From positions 1-64,000 of the forward strand of contig JAKTNK010000004.1 in the NCBI GenBank assembly GCA_029593465.1: a stretch of 64,000 bases of DNA, read 5' to 3'. This DNA comes from Streptococcus suis (GTDB lineage: Bacteria > Bacillota > Bacilli > Lactobacillales > Streptococcaceae). The notes beneath the pieces were generated by a model. It ran no database searches and was not told the DNA's origin. It worked only from the letters and a program-made list of their open reading frames with translations. Of this stretch, positions 1 to 7,968 are shown piece by piece. How positions within the stretch are numbered: position 1 is the first letter of the stretch; every line of letters begins with the position of its first letter. Position numbers and translations under genes: made by a program.

Positions 1-2
1 GA

Positions 3-635
3 TTTACTTTAGGGGTCGAAGGGCTTGAAGTGACCCTGGTTAAAAAGGGTGGCAAGGCACCTGGAACAACCGCCAATTCCTTTATGAAGAAGGGAACAGT
101 TGTCAAACCGAAAACTTACCCAATGCCGTACTTCAATCAGAGAGATTCACGTTGGGTTAATAAATACTATGGTCGTTATACGATGGGTGACACAGGCTGT
201 GTGCCAACGTCCTTAGGAATGGTATTTTCAGCCTTAACTGGAAAAACAGTTATGCCAACGACGGTTGCGGACTGGCTTTATCATCATACGAACGAATTTA
301 ATAAAGCAGTGCCAGGAACACGCGCTCCAGGTATTGTAAAAGCTGCAGATGCTTGGGGCTTAAAAGCAACAAACCTATCCAGTTATAACCACATTGTTTC
401 AGCCCTACGCGATGGTCATTACGTTGTAGCAGGGGTTCAAAATAATGTTTTTGTTGCCCATACCTCACATGAGATTGTTCTTAAAGGGTACAATAACGGC
501 ATGGTTCATGTCACAGACCCCTATACCAAATCCCTATCAGGTTGGTATGCAATGTCTTATCTGTTTAACACAAAAAGTACGGATAAAGACGATACAGCTC
601 TAGGCTTGCCTTTCTTTAAAATATCGCAGGTGTAA
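3..635 (+). CDS. C39-type cysteine peptidase family protein, 5' end cut by window
   Basis: The frame is open to the left edge of the window (codons from base 3, before the first possible GTG at 30), so only the C-terminal part of about 210 residues is present. It reads as a Peptidase_C39-like domain: a PYFNQRDSRW-type entry motif, then the nucleophile region DTGCVPTSLGM, a His in the segment SHEIVLKGY and a DPYT turn after it, which together fit a Cys–His–Asp/Asn papain-like site. Such domains occur in secreted streptococcal proteins, often behind signal peptides or cell-wall-binding modules; whether this one is secreted cannot be seen because the N-terminus is missing. A stem-loop follows the stop codon. 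Family call is good, substrate unknown. Confidence 0.75.
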   Translation, partial: FTLGVEGLEVTLVKKGGKAPGTTANSFMKKGTVVKPKTYPMPYFNQRDSRWVNKYYGRYTMGDTGCVPTSLGMVFSALTGKTVMPTTVADWLYHHTNEFNKAVPGTRAPGIVKAADAWGLKATNLSSYNHIVSALRDGHYVVAGVQNNVFVAHTSHEIVLKGYNNGMVHVTDPYTKSLSGWYAMSYLFNTKSTDKDDTALGLPFFKISQV

Positions 636-660
636 AAGGTTAGGTATTAGAATAGAAGTC

Positions 661-698
661 AAAAAACAACGGTAGCTTCACAGTTACTGTTGTTTTTC
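661..698 (+). terminator. Rho-independent terminator after the C39 peptidase gene
   Basis: A-rich arm AAAAACAAC is followed by a short loop and the complementary arm GTTGTTTTT, closing 25 bases after the peptidase stop codon. The rest of the gap to 778 shows nothing recognisable. Confidence 0.65.
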
Positions 699-778
699 GT
701 TTATTGATAACTATATATAGCGAACATTGTCATTGAAGTACTGTCAGAATGAGTGTTATGACCCCACTATTGACGAGA

Positions 779-1114
779 TTATTTGCTCAGCTTTGTGCTT
801 ATGTTTGTAGCAGACTCATCTGACAAGTGATTCTGCAGATGAGCCAATCGGCTTTTAATAATCTGTAAACGCGGTTCGATGTCTTTTTGAAAGACGCGAA
901 CACGGTACTGCGTTTCTTGACCAATTGTGTTTAGTCTGGCTAGTTCAGCTTTTATAATGGTTAGCTGGTCTTGGATATTATCTTTATCCTTGACGATTCC
1001 TTGAAGACGTGTTTTTTCAAGACGATACCTATCGCTGAGGTTCTGTCTGTTTTGAAAGGCTTGGTAGGCGATAAAGGCTGCGCCGCAAGCAGCTAGAGAT
1101 GTTTTAAAACCCAT
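779..1114 (-). CDS. Small membrane-anchored coiled-coil protein, function unknown
   Basis: A 111-residue protein. Residues about 3–19 form a short hydrophobic stretch rich in Ala (MGFKTSLAACGAAFIAYQAF), which may be a single N-terminal membrane segment or weak signal anchor. The rest is charged and heptad-like (residues about 22–100), consistent with a coiled coil. Its ATG overlaps the stop codon of the upstream hit gene (TAATG), so the two are very probably translated together and co-transcribed on the minus strand. I do not recognise a named family. Position beside hit suggests a conserved streptococcal partner rather than a spurious frame. Confidence 0.7.
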   Translation of the reverse strand: MGFKTSLAACGAAFIAYQAFQNRQNLSDRYRLEKTRLQGIVKDKDNIQDQLTIIKAELARLNTIGQETQYRVRVFQKDIEPRLQIIKSRLAHLQNHLSDESATNISTKLSK

Positions 1115-1530
1115 TAGACAACCTCTTTTGCGATTGTGTCAGCCAATTCTCCCAAAGCTTGAAAATCAGGCTTATGTGTTGTGTAGGTAATCTCAATACC
1201 ATCATTAGCGTCAAAACGTGGCACGAGGTGGACGTGGGCATGAAACACGGTTTGCCCAGCAACTTCTTCGTTGTTATTGATGATATTCATCCCATCAGCA
1301 CCGGTAGCTTTTTGGACGGCACGTGCAACTTTTGGCAAACGAGCAAAGAGGTCTTGTGCGACATCGGCATCCATCTCAAGGACATTACGGACATGAGCTT
1401 TGGGGATGAGTAAGGTGTGGCCGTTTGTCGTTTGTGTGATGTCTAAAAAAGCCATTACCTGATCATCTTCGTAAACTTTGGCAGAGGGAATAGCATTGGC
1501 AACAATTTGACAGAAAATACAATTATCCAT
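1114..1530 (-). CDS. hit: HIT family nucleotide-binding protein (Hit-like hydrolase)
   Basis: Histidine-triad protein of 138 residues that binds and hydrolyses purine nucleotide conjugates in the cytoplasm. Visible features are the N-terminal CIFCQI segment with two zinc-type cysteines, the central TTNGHTLLIPKAHV block and the diagnostic triad HAHVHLVPR near residue 110. I choose the ATG at 1530 because a ribosome binding site AAAGGTGG lies 8 bases before it; the longer GTG start at 1542 would overlap that site. Divergent from ecsA, sharing a short intergenic region. The stop codon overlaps the start of the next minus-strand gene. Confidence 0.93.
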   Translation of the reverse strand: MDNCIFCQIVANAIPSAKVYEDDQVMAFLDITQTTNGHTLLIPKAHVRNVLEMDADVAQDLFARLPKVARAVQKATGADGMNIINNNEEVAGQTVFHAHVHLVPRFDANDGIEITYTTHKPDFQALGELADTIAKEVV

Positions 1531-1557
1531 GTGTAAAACCACCTTTTTGCTTGAATT

Positions 1558-1566
1558 TGTTATAAT
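1558..1566 (+). promoter_or_regulatory. Extended -10 promoter for ecsA
   Basis: TGT followed directly by a perfect TATAAT (1561–1566), 33 bases before the ecsA ATG. No good -35 hexamer sits 17 bases upstream, so recognition would rely on the TGn extension. Confidence 0.55.
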
Positions 1567-1599
1567 GAATCTAGTATATCAAAGTTAGGAAAAAACGTC

Positions 1600-2319
1600 A
1601 TGTTAAAAATCAATCACTTAGTGGGTGGTTATGTCAATATTCCCGTTTTAAAGGATGTCTCTTTTGAAGTAACTGCTGGCGAGGTTGTCGGCTTAATCGG
1701 CCTCAATGGTGCAGGAAAATCTACGACCATCAATGAAATTATAGGGCTCTTACAACCTTATAAAGGAACGATTAGCTTAGATGGTTTGCAATTAGTAGAG
1801 AATCCACAGGATTATCGGCGAAAAATCGGTTATATTCCTGAAACGCCGATTTTGTATGAAGAGCTGACCCTTCAAGAACATTTAGATAGCGTTGCTCTGG
1901 CTTATGGTCTGGGGGATCAAAAAGAGCGTTGCCTAGAATTATTGACTCTTTTTCGTTTGCAAGATAAGCTAGATTGGTATCCCGCTCATTTTTCAAAAGG
2001 AATGAAGCAGAAGGTGATGATTATTGCGGCTTTATTAGTTAAACCTAGCCTACTGATAGTGGATGAGCCTTTTTTGGGTTTGGATCCTTTGGCGATAAGG
2101 GATTTGACCAATATCATTGCAGAAGAAAAAGCTAAAGGCACAGCCATTTTGATGAGCACCCATGTCTTAGATTCAGCTGAAAAAATGTGCGATCGCTTTG
2201 TCATTTTACACCATGGTTCGGTATTGGCAATTGGTAGCTTGATGGATTTACGCCAACAGTTTCATCTTCCCGAGGCTAGTTTGACTGATATTTACATGCA
2301 GCTGACACAGGAGAGTTAA
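1600..2319 (+). CDS. ecsA: ABC transporter ATP-binding protein EcsA
   Basis: A 239-residue ABC ATPase. Walker A is GLNGAGKST near residue 36, Walker B is LLIVDEPFLGLDP near residue 150, and the H-loop is STHVLDSAEK. The signature region is HFSKGMKQK rather than a canonical LSGGQ, which is typical of EcsA-type proteins. It pairs with the membrane protein EcsB encoded one base downstream. In Bacillus, Ecs affects secretion, intramembrane proteolysis and competence; a peptide-related role here is inferred from family. A ribosome binding site TTAGGAAAAAA precedes the start. Confidence 0.93.
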   Translation: MLKINHLVGGYVNIPVLKDVSFEVTAGEVVGLIGLNGAGKSTTINEIIGLLQPYKGTISLDGLQLVENPQDYRRKIGYIPETPILYEELTLQEHLDSVALAYGLGDQKERCLELLTLFRLQDKLDWYPAHFSKGMKQKVMIIAALLVKPSLLIVDEPFLGLDPLAIRDLTNIIAEEKAKGTAILMSTHVLDSAEKMCDRFVILHHGSVLAIGSLMDLRQQFHLPEASLTDIYMQLTQES

Positions 2320-2320
2320 G

Positions 2321-3355
2321 ATGGATAAGTTAATGCAACAGCGTCGGCTTGATTTTAACCGTCAGTGCGCAAAATACCTTCGTTATGTCTTTAATGACCA
2401 CTTTGTTTTGGTGGTGATGTTTTTGATAGGCTTTTTAGTGGTGCAGTACACTCAGCTGATTCGTGATTTTCCGAGACAATCTCATTGGCCAATTGTTGTT
2501 GTCCTTTTGTTTAGTGTATCCATGACTTTTTGGGGCAAAGTTGCCACTTATATGGAGCCTGCTGATCAGGTTTTCTTGCTCCCTCAAGAACAGTTTTGGC
2601 AGGATAACCTGAAAAAAGCTATGCGCAAAACTTTCTTTTTATGGGGGAGTCTTCAATTGGTACTAACGGTGCTACTAGCGCCAGTGTTTCTTCTTTCTGG
2701 TTGGGCGCTATGGCAGTTCATTATCTGGTTAATGACGCTACTAATCTTGCGTGCTTTACGCCTAAACTATCACTATAAACAGTTTTATCAGGGAAATTTG
2801 CTCAATTTTGAACGGCTAATCACTTATGAACAAGAACGTCAGCAAGGCTTATTGACTTTCTTTTCGTTGTTTACAAATGTTAAAGGGATTTCCGTTAAGA
2901 CAAAGCCACGTACCTATCTCAATCCCCTGTTAAGGTGGTTAATCAAAACAGATGAGAAAAGAGTATGGTTAGAGCTGTTTGCTCGTGCTTACTTGCGTCA
3001 CGGGGACTACTTTTGGTTGAGTGTTAGATTGCTGCTAATCAGTTTGGGTTTGGGGATTAGTTTGCCAAATGGCTGGGGTGTTCTGATGGTAGGTCTGGTC
3101 AATTATCTCCTATTGTTTCAGTTGTTTGGTCTTTTTCACGTGTATGACTATCAAGTGATGACGCGTCTTTTCCCTGTCACAAATAGAGCTAAAGCATCTG
3201 ATTTTAAGACGTTACTGACCAGGATTGTCATAGGTTTAACGGCTATCCAAATGGTCTTGGTCTTATGGCATTGGTATTTTTTGATGCTGATTCCGTTTAT
3301 GATTACTTTACTAAAAGGTTACATGCCTAATAAACTGAAGAAGCTTGTTGACTAA
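2321..3355 (+). CDS. ecsB: ABC transporter permease EcsB
   Basis: A 344-residue integral membrane protein with about six or more hydrophobic segments, including clusters near residues 28–45, 57–72, 105–145, 240–275 and 305–330. It starts one base after the ecsA stop codon, so it is translationally linked to its ATPase. Family EcsB forms the membrane part of the Ecs exporter. Sequence similarity in this family is low outside the topology, so the call rests mainly on position after ecsA, length and hydrophobic profile. Confidence 0.9.
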   Translation: MDKLMQQRRLDFNRQCAKYLRYVFNDHFVLVVMFLIGFLVVQYTQLIRDFPRQSHWPIVVVLLFSVSMTFWGKVATYMEPADQVFLLPQEQFWQDNLKKAMRKTFFLWGSLQLVLTVLLAPVFLLSGWALWQFIIWLMTLLILRALRLNYHYKQFYQGNLLNFERLITYEQERQQGLLTFFSLFTNVKGISVKTKPRTYLNPLLRWLIKTDEKRVWLELFARAYLRHGDYFWLSVRLLLISLGLGISLPNGWGVLMVGLVNYLLLFQLFGLFHVYDYQVMTRLFPVTNRAKASDFKTLLTRIVIGLTAIQMVLVLWHWYFLMLIPFMITLLKGYMPNKLKKLVD

Positions 3356-3406
3356 GTTATCAAAAACAAGTAAAATAGTAACTAAGCTGATATAAAGGAG
3401 GGTATG

Positions 3407-4192
3407 GTGACAGTTATTGATAATGATTTAACATTGACACCCATGCGCGGAAAGAGTAACAAAGCCTACATGGGCACCTACCCATCTGGAGAGCGTATCT
3501 TTGTCAAAAAAAACACGACTCCAATCCTAGCAGCCCTTGCCAAAGAGCAAATTGCACCGCAATTGTTATGGGCTAAACGTTTAGGAAATGGTGATATGAT
3601 GAGTGCCCAGGAGTGGCTTGATGGCCGTACGCTCCTTAGGCAGGATATGATGAGCAAGCAGATTGTCCAAGTGCTTTTACGATTACATAAGTCGAAACAT
3701 TTGGCGAATCAGCTCTTGCAACTCAAGTATCAGATAGAGAATCCCTACGAACTTTTAGCGCAGCTAGAGCGTGACATGTCTTTGCAATTAAGAGAAAACA
3801 CCTTTATTCAATCTATTGTTAAGGGGTTGAAGCAAAGCTTACCTAGTTTTAATCGTGACGATGCGACGATTGTTCATGGAGACGTTCGTCATAATAACTG
3901 GATTATCACGACTAGTGGCTTGATTTACCTAGTTGACTGGGATTCTGTGCGTTTAACTGATCCGATGTATGATATTGGTCATCTGCTTAGTCACTACGTG
4001 CCACGAGCAGCTTGGTCAGATTGGTTGGTTTATTATGGTTATGATAATCCCAAAGCAGTTATGGACAAGGTTTATTGGTACGGTCAATTATCTTATCTAT
4101 CGCAAATTCAGAAGTATTTTGATAACCGTGATATGGAACGCGTTAACCGTGAAATTTATGCCCTTAGAAAATTTAGAGAGTTGTTTAAATGA
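3407..4192 (+). CDS. ccrZ: Cell cycle regulator CcrZ (phosphotransferase/APH-like fold)
   Basis: Kinase-like protein of 261 residues related to choline/aminoglycoside phosphotransferases and to Bacillus YtmP. In pneumococcus CcrZ connects division with DnaA-driven replication initiation. Key motifs are [10 protein letters not shown] (catalytic-loop equivalent, near residue 158) and VDWDSV (metal-binding Asp, near residue 177). A GTG start at 3407 is preferred: the SD GGAGG (3397–3401) would leave only about two bases before the ATG at 3404, and the GTG start gives an N-terminus of the same length as I recall for pneumococcal CcrZ. The stop overlaps trmB (ATGA), the usual pairing. Confidence 0.9.
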   Translation: MTVIDNDLTLTPMRGKSNKAYMGTYPSGERIFVKKNTTPILAALAKEQIAPQLLWAKRLGNGDMMSAQEWLDGRTLLRQDMMSKQIVQVLLRLHKSKHLANQLLQLKYQIENPYELLAQLERDMSLQLRENTFIQSIVKGLKQSLPSFNRDDATIVHGDVRHNNWIITTSGLIYLVDWDSVRLTDPMYDIGHLLSHYVPRAAWSDWLVYYGYDNPKAVMDKVYWYGQLSYLSQIQKYFDNRDMERVNREIYALRKFRELFK

Positions 4193-4824
4193 GAGTTCGT
4201 AAGCGCAAAGGAGCTGAAGACTATTTAGAAAATCATCCCCAGTATGTTATTTTAAGCCCCGAAGATGCTAAAGGGAAATGGCATGAGGTGTTTGGTAATG
4301 ATAACCCTATCCACATCGAAGTAGGTTCTGGTAAAGGCGCTTTTATCACAGGTATGGCATTGCAACATCCTGAGATTAACTACATTGGTATCGACATTCA
4401 ATTGTCTGTGCTTAGTTATGCCTTGGATAAAGTTCTGGAAAGTCAGGTCCCTAATGTACGTCTCTTACGTGTTGATGGTTCCAGTTTGACAAATTACTTT
4501 GACGATGGTGAAGTGGATTTAATGTACTTGAATTTCTCAGATCCATGGCCGAAAACGAGACATGAAAAGCGCCGCTTGACTTACAAGACCTTTTTGGAAA
4601 CTTACGAGCAAATTTTGCCTGAACATGGTGAAATTCATTTTAAAACGGATAATCGTGGCTTGTTTGAATATAGTTTAGCTAGTTTTTCACAGTATGGGAT
4701 GGTGTTAAAACAAGTTTGGCTTGATTTGCATGCTAGCGACTATGAGGGGAATGTCATGACAGAGTATGAGCAAAAGTTTGCCTCAAGAGGTCAGGTCATT
4801 TACCGCGTAGAAGCACAATTTTAA
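4189..4824 (+). CDS. trmB: tRNA (guanine-N7-)-methyltransferase TrmB
   Basis: A 211-residue SAM-dependent methyltransferase that makes m7G46 in tRNA. The SAM-binding glycine motif EVGSGKGAF lies near residue 44, IGIDIQ follows as the acidic strand, and the family motif [13 protein letters not shown] is near residues 116–128. The ATG overlaps the ccrZ stop as ATGA, implying coupled translation. Length matches Firmicute TrmB. Confidence 0.96.
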   Translation: MRVRKRKGAEDYLENHPQYVILSPEDAKGKWHEVFGNDNPIHIEVGSGKGAFITGMALQHPEINYIGIDIQLSVLSYALDKVLESQVPNVRLLRVDGSSLTNYFDDGEVDLMYLNFSDPWPKTRHEKRRLTYKTFLETYEQILPEHGEIHFKTDNRGLFEYSLASFSQYGMVLKQVWLDLHASDYEGNVMTEYEQKFASRGQVIYRVEAQF

Positions 4825-4856
4825 AGTTATTTGAGCAGTTTATCTTGCTCTTTTAT

Positions 4857-4943
4857 GGAGAGGTCGCATAGTGGCCGAGTGCGCACGCTTGGAAAGCGTG
4901 TAGTCCTTAATGGGGCTCGGGGGTTCGAATCCCCTCCTCTCCT
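4857..4943 (+). tRNA. tRNA-Ser (anticodon GGA)
   Basis: Cloverleaf with a 7-bp acceptor stem (GGAGAGG with CCTCTCC), a long class II variable arm as expected for serine, anticodon stem CACGC/GCGTG and loop TTGGAAA giving anticodon GGA at 4891–4893, and a T-arm with TTCGAAT. The CCA end is not encoded. It stands alone between trmB and the next gene. Confidence 0.93.
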
Positions 4944-4955
4944 TTTATGGCTAGG

Positions 4956-4981
4956 AAAACAGATTGGATAATCTGTTTTTT
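4956..4981 (+). terminator. Rho-independent terminator after tRNA-Ser
   Basis: Perfect 10-bp stem AAAACAGATT/AATCTGTTTT with loop GGAT, running into a T-tract, just after the tRNA. Confidence 0.85.
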
Positions 4982-5041
4982 CACTATCGATATTATCGTA
5001 ATCACAAAGTCTGACGCGCTCAAAATGATAAGGAGACTGGT

Positions 5042-5476
5042 ATGCAAGTTGCAGAGATTTTAACCTTGTTAGAAACTAAAATGTCACCGGCTGTTATTGC
5101 TTCTACGGATGCTAATGGCTACCCACATGCTCGGTTCATCCACATCGGTTTGGCTAATGAAAAGGGCATTTTCTTCATGACTAGTCCGACTACGCGTTTT
5201 TACAAACAATTGCAATCCAATCCCAATATCGCTATCACAGGGATGCATCACGAAGATTATCTCATTCAGGTGGTTCGGATTGAAGGAAGGGTTCGTGAGC
5301 TGGGTCAAGAAAAGTTAGAGGAAGTTTTAGCTGGAAATCCTTTTGTTGAACAGGTTTACCCGAGTCGTCAAGAACGTGAGAATGTGCGAGTGTTTCAGTT
5401 GTATGAAGGCAAAGGCTTTTATCAGAGCTTAACACAAGGCCACAAGTACACGTTTGATTTGAAAGCGACATCATAG
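5042..5476 (+). CDS. Pyridoxamine 5'-phosphate oxidase family (FMN-binding split barrel) protein
   Basis: A 144-residue protein of the split-barrel flavin-binding superfamily. The features that fit are GYPHARFIHIG in the second strand, FMTSPTTRFYKQL typical of the phosphate-contacting loop, and IRIEGRV-type sequence near residue 80. Members reduce or oxidise diverse substrates or bind F420/haem; this one lacks evidence for true PNPOx activity and is too short for the full PdxH enzyme. It appears monocistronic, preceded by an AAGGAG ribosome binding site and followed by the rimP promoter region. Confidence 0.8.
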   Translation: MQVAEILTLLETKMSPAVIASTDANGYPHARFIHIGLANEKGIFFMTSPTTRFYKQLQSNPNIAITGMHHEDYLIQVVRIEGRVRELGQEKLEEVLAGNPFVEQVYPSRQERENVRVFQLYEGKGFYQSLTQGHKYTFDLKATS

Positions 5477-5506
5477 ACATTATCTAGGGTCCATTGCTCA
5501 TTAGAC

Positions 5507-5535
5507 TTGCAATGCTCTGTTACTTATGATATAAT
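5507..5535 (+). promoter_or_regulatory. Promoter of the rimP–nusA–infB operon
   Basis: TTGCAA at 5507–5512 and TATAAT at 5530–5535, separated by 17 bases and carrying a TGn extension (TGA) before the -10. Transcription would start about 60 bases before rimP. Confidence 0.85.
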
Positions 5536-5548
5536 TAAACAAATAAAG

Positions 5549-5580
5549 AGAGAGGGGCGAGGTTTGACTTCGCCTCTTAT
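5549..5580 (+). promoter_or_regulatory. Leader hairpin upstream of rimP
   Basis: The transcript leader holds AGAGGGGCGAGG and the partly complementary CTTCGCCTCTT around a TTTGA loop, pairing with a two-base bulge. It lies just before the SD of rimP. It may be a structured leader; no U-tract follows, so it is not a terminator. No known leader family is claimed. Confidence 0.4.
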
Positions 5581-5597
5581 CTGTGTAAGGAGGGATT

Positions 5598-6071
5598 ATT
5601 ATCGCGACAATAGTTGAGCAGGTGACAGCTCTTGTTACTCCTCATATCACCTCGCCGTTTGAGCTAGTTGATGTTGAGTATGGAAAGTTAGGTGGTGATT
5701 ATGTCCTTAGCATTCTTGTTGACAAACCAGGAGGGATAACTGTTGAAGATACGGCAGATTTGACTGAGGTAATCAGTCCATTGTTGGATACGCTAAAGCC
5801 AGATCCCTTCCCAGAACAGTATTTTTTAGAAGTCTCTAGTCCGGGTTTAGAACGTCCCTTGAAAACGAGAGAAGCTTTGGAGAATGCGGTTGGTCACTAT
5901 ATCAATGTCAGCCTTTATAAAGCGATTGATAAAGTCAAAGTTTTTGAAGGTGACTTGGTGGCTTTTAAGGATGATACTTTAACCATTGACTATGTGGCTA
6001 AAACACGTCATAAAACGGTTGATATTCCTTATCAATCCGTTGCCAAAGCTCGCTTGGCAGTCAAACTATAG
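5598..6071 (+). CDS. rimP: Ribosome maturation factor RimP, probable ATT/ATC start
   Basis: Required for 30S subunit maturation; first gene of the rimP–nusA–infB operon. Central motifs [30 protein letters not shown] and a C-terminal Sm-like domain are clear. The first ordinary start codon in frame is GTG 5622, but it lacks an SD. A strong SD GGAGG (5589–5593) sits 4–10 bases before ATT 5598, and the frame from there encodes IATIVEQV, which matches the pneumococcal RimP N-terminus as I remember it. A stop codon at 5586 rules out any start further upstream. I therefore place the start at ATT 5598 or ATC 5601; GTG 5622 would give a 149-residue protein lacking the first helix residues. Confidence 0.9.
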   Translation: MIATIVEQVTALVTPHITSPFELVDVEYGKLGGDYVLSILVDKPGGITVEDTADLTEVISPLLDTLKPDPFPEQYFLEVSSPGLERPLKTREALENAVGHYINVSLYKAIDKVKVFEGDLVAFKDDTLTIDYVAKTRHKTVDIPYQSVAKARLAVKL

Positions 6072-6127
6072 CTGCTAATTATTGATAAGAAAGGAAATTT
6101 GCCTTATTGCATTAAGGTGAGAAATAC

Positions 6128-7339
6128 ATGAGCAAAGAAATGTTAGAAGCCTTCCGTATTTTGGAAGAAGAAAAGCATATTAACAAAGAAGATATCATTG
6201 ATGCTGTAACCGAATCATTGAAATCAGCTTACAAACGTCGTTATGGTCAATCTGAAAGTTGTGTGATTGATTTTAATGACAAGACCGGTGACTTTCAAGT
6301 TTATACCGTTCGTGAAGTAGTTGATGAAGTCTTCGATAGCCGTCTTGAAATTAGCCTCAAAGATGCCTTAGCCATCAGCTCAGCCTATGAGCTAGGGGAT
6401 AAGATTCGCTTTGAAGAGTCTATCGCAGAATTTGGTCGCGTGGCAGCACAATCTGCTAAACAAACCATTATGGAAAAAATGCGCAAACAAATGCGTGAAG
6501 TGACCTATAACGAATACAAAGAGCACGAAGGCGAAATCATGACAGGGACTGTTGAGCGTTTCGACCAACGTTTTATCTATGTTAACCTAGGCTCTCTTGA
6601 AGCACAACTATCCCACCAAGATCAAATCCCGGGGGAAAGTTTTAAGTCGCATGATCGGATTGAGGTCTATGTTTACAAGGTTGAAAACAATCCTCGTGGG
6701 GTGAATGTTTTTGTGAGTCGTAGCCACCCAGAGTTCATTAAACGCATCATGGAACAAGAAATTCCAGAGGTGTTTGATGGCACGGTTGAAATCATGAGTG
6801 TCTCTCGTGAAGCTGGGGATCGTAGTAAGGTAGCTGTTCGTAGCCATAATCCTAATGTTGATGCGATTGGAACGATCGTTGGTCGCGGTGGGTCAAATAT
6901 CAAAAAAGTGACTAGTAAATTCCACCCAACCCGTGTTGATGCGAAAACAGGTATCGAAGTTCCTGTCGAAGAAAACATCGATGTGATTCAGTGGGTTGAC
7001 GATCCAGCTGAGTTTATCTACAATGCCATTGCACCAGCAGAAGTTGACATGGTCCTCTTTGATGAGGAAAACAGTAAACGTGCGACTGTAGTGGTTCCAG
7101 ACAGTAAATTGTCACTTGCTATCGGTCGTCGTGGGCAGAATGTTCGCTTAGCAGCTCATTTAACGGGCTATCGCATCGATATTAAATCGGCTTCAGAATA
7201 CGAAGCAATCGAAGCCCAGCAAGCTCTAGAAGCTGAAGTTGAAGCTGAGGAGCTGGTTGAGGTAGATGTGCTTGAGGATACTGTTCTGACAGAAGCAGTT
7301 AACGGCATTGATAGTGAAGCTGTTGTTAACGAAGAATAA
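6128..7339 (+). CDS. nusA: Transcription termination/antitermination factor NusA
   Basis: A 403-residue RNA-polymerase-binding factor that promotes pausing, termination and antitermination. Domain order is visible: NTD with MSKEMLEAFRILEEEKHI start, S1 domain (about residues 135–200, TGTVERFDQRFIYVNLG), KH1 (about 230–290) and KH2 (about 300–370, with SLAIGRRGQNVRLAA). The C-terminal tail is acidic (Glu/Val-rich), as in other streptococci; the acidic AR repeats of E. coli are absent. Second gene of the operon after rimP. Confidence 0.97.
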   Translation: MSKEMLEAFRILEEEKHINKEDIIDAVTESLKSAYKRRYGQSESCVIDFNDKTGDFQVYTVREVVDEVFDSRLEISLKDALAISSAYELGDKIRFEESIAEFGRVAAQSAKQTIMEKMRKQMREVTYNEYKEHEGEIMTGTVERFDQRFIYVNLGSLEAQLSHQDQIPGESFKSHDRIEVYVYKVENNPRGVNVFVSRSHPEFIKRIMEQEIPEVFDGTVEIMSVSREAGDRSKVAVRSHNPNVDAIGTIVGRGGSNIKKVTSKFHPTRVDAKTGIEVPVEENIDVIQWVDDPAEFIYNAIAPAEVDMVLFDEENSKRATVVVPDSKLSLAIGRRGQNVRLAAHLTGYRIDIKSASEYEAIEAQQALEAEVEAEELVEVDVLEDTVLTEAVNGIDSEAVVNEE

Positions 7340-7358
7340 ATAATCAATCGAGGTGTTT

Positions 7359-7655
7359 ATGGCTAAAACACGTAAAATACCTTTAAGAAAGTCTCTCGTT
7401 TCTGGTGATGTGATTGATAAGCGCGATTTGCTGCGCATTGTCAAAAACAAAGACGGTGATATTTTTATTGATCCAACTGGAAAAGCAAATGGTCGTGGGG
7501 CTTATATCAAATTAGATAATCAAGAAGCGCAGGAAGCTAAAAAGCGTCGCGTCTTTGACCGTAGTTTTAAAGTAGCTGTTGCGGATACATTCTATGATGA
7601 GTTAATCGCCTACGTGGACCACAAAGTTAAAAGAAGAGAGCTCGGTCTTGAATAA
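7359..7655 (+). CDS. rnpM: RNase P modulator RnpM (YlxR)
   Basis: A basic protein of 98 residues of the YlxR/DUF448 family, recently shown in Bacillus to bind RNase P RNA. Seen here are the IPLRKSLVSGD start region (the usual Cys-containing entry in many homologues is not present), DPTGKANGRGAYI as the diagnostic YlxR motif, and a basic C-terminus. The ATG at 7359 is chosen over the GTG at 7353 since GAGG sits five bases before it. Lies between nusA and ylxQ as is standard. Confidence 0.92.
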   Translation: MAKTRKIPLRKSLVSGDVIDKRDLLRIVKNKDGDIFIDPTGKANGRGAYIKLDNQEAQEAKKRRVFDRSFKVAVADTFYDELIAYVDHKVKRRELGLE

Positions 7656-7950
7656 TTATCAACCATTAGTCAATTTAATAGGCTTAGCCCAGCGTGCTGG
7701 AAAAGTAATCTCTGGTGAGGAACTTGTTATTAAAAGCATTCGACAGCAAGAGGCAACCTTAGTCTTTCTAGCCAATGATGCTGGTGATAATTTGACTAAA
7801 AAATTGACAGATAAAAGTAAATACTATCAAATAGAAGTCTCCACAGTGTTAAATGCACTGGAATTAAGCATGGCAATTGGTAAACCAAGAAAGGCTATCG
7901 CCATTGTTGATGCTGGATTTTCAAAGAAAATGAGGACTCTTATGGCATAA
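7648..7950 (+). CDS. ylxQ: YlxQ-related L7Ae/L30e-type RNA-binding protein
   Basis: A 100-residue member of the ribosomal L7Ae/L30e fold family that binds kink-turn RNAs; role in ribosome assembly or tRNA/RNase P context is inferred. The motif LIGLAQRAGKVISGEE near residues 10–25 is typical of YlxQ. It starts at TTG, overlapping the end of rnpM by eight bases, with an AGAAGAG-type ribosome binding site inside the rnpM coding sequence, so translation is probably coupled. Confidence 0.9.
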   Translation: MNNYQPLVNLIGLAQRAGKVISGEELVIKSIRQQEATLVFLANDAGDNLTKKLTDKSKYYQIEVSTVLNALELSMAIGKPRKAIAIVDAGFSKKMRTLMA

Positions 7951-7968
7951 AGAATAGGAGGACATCAC

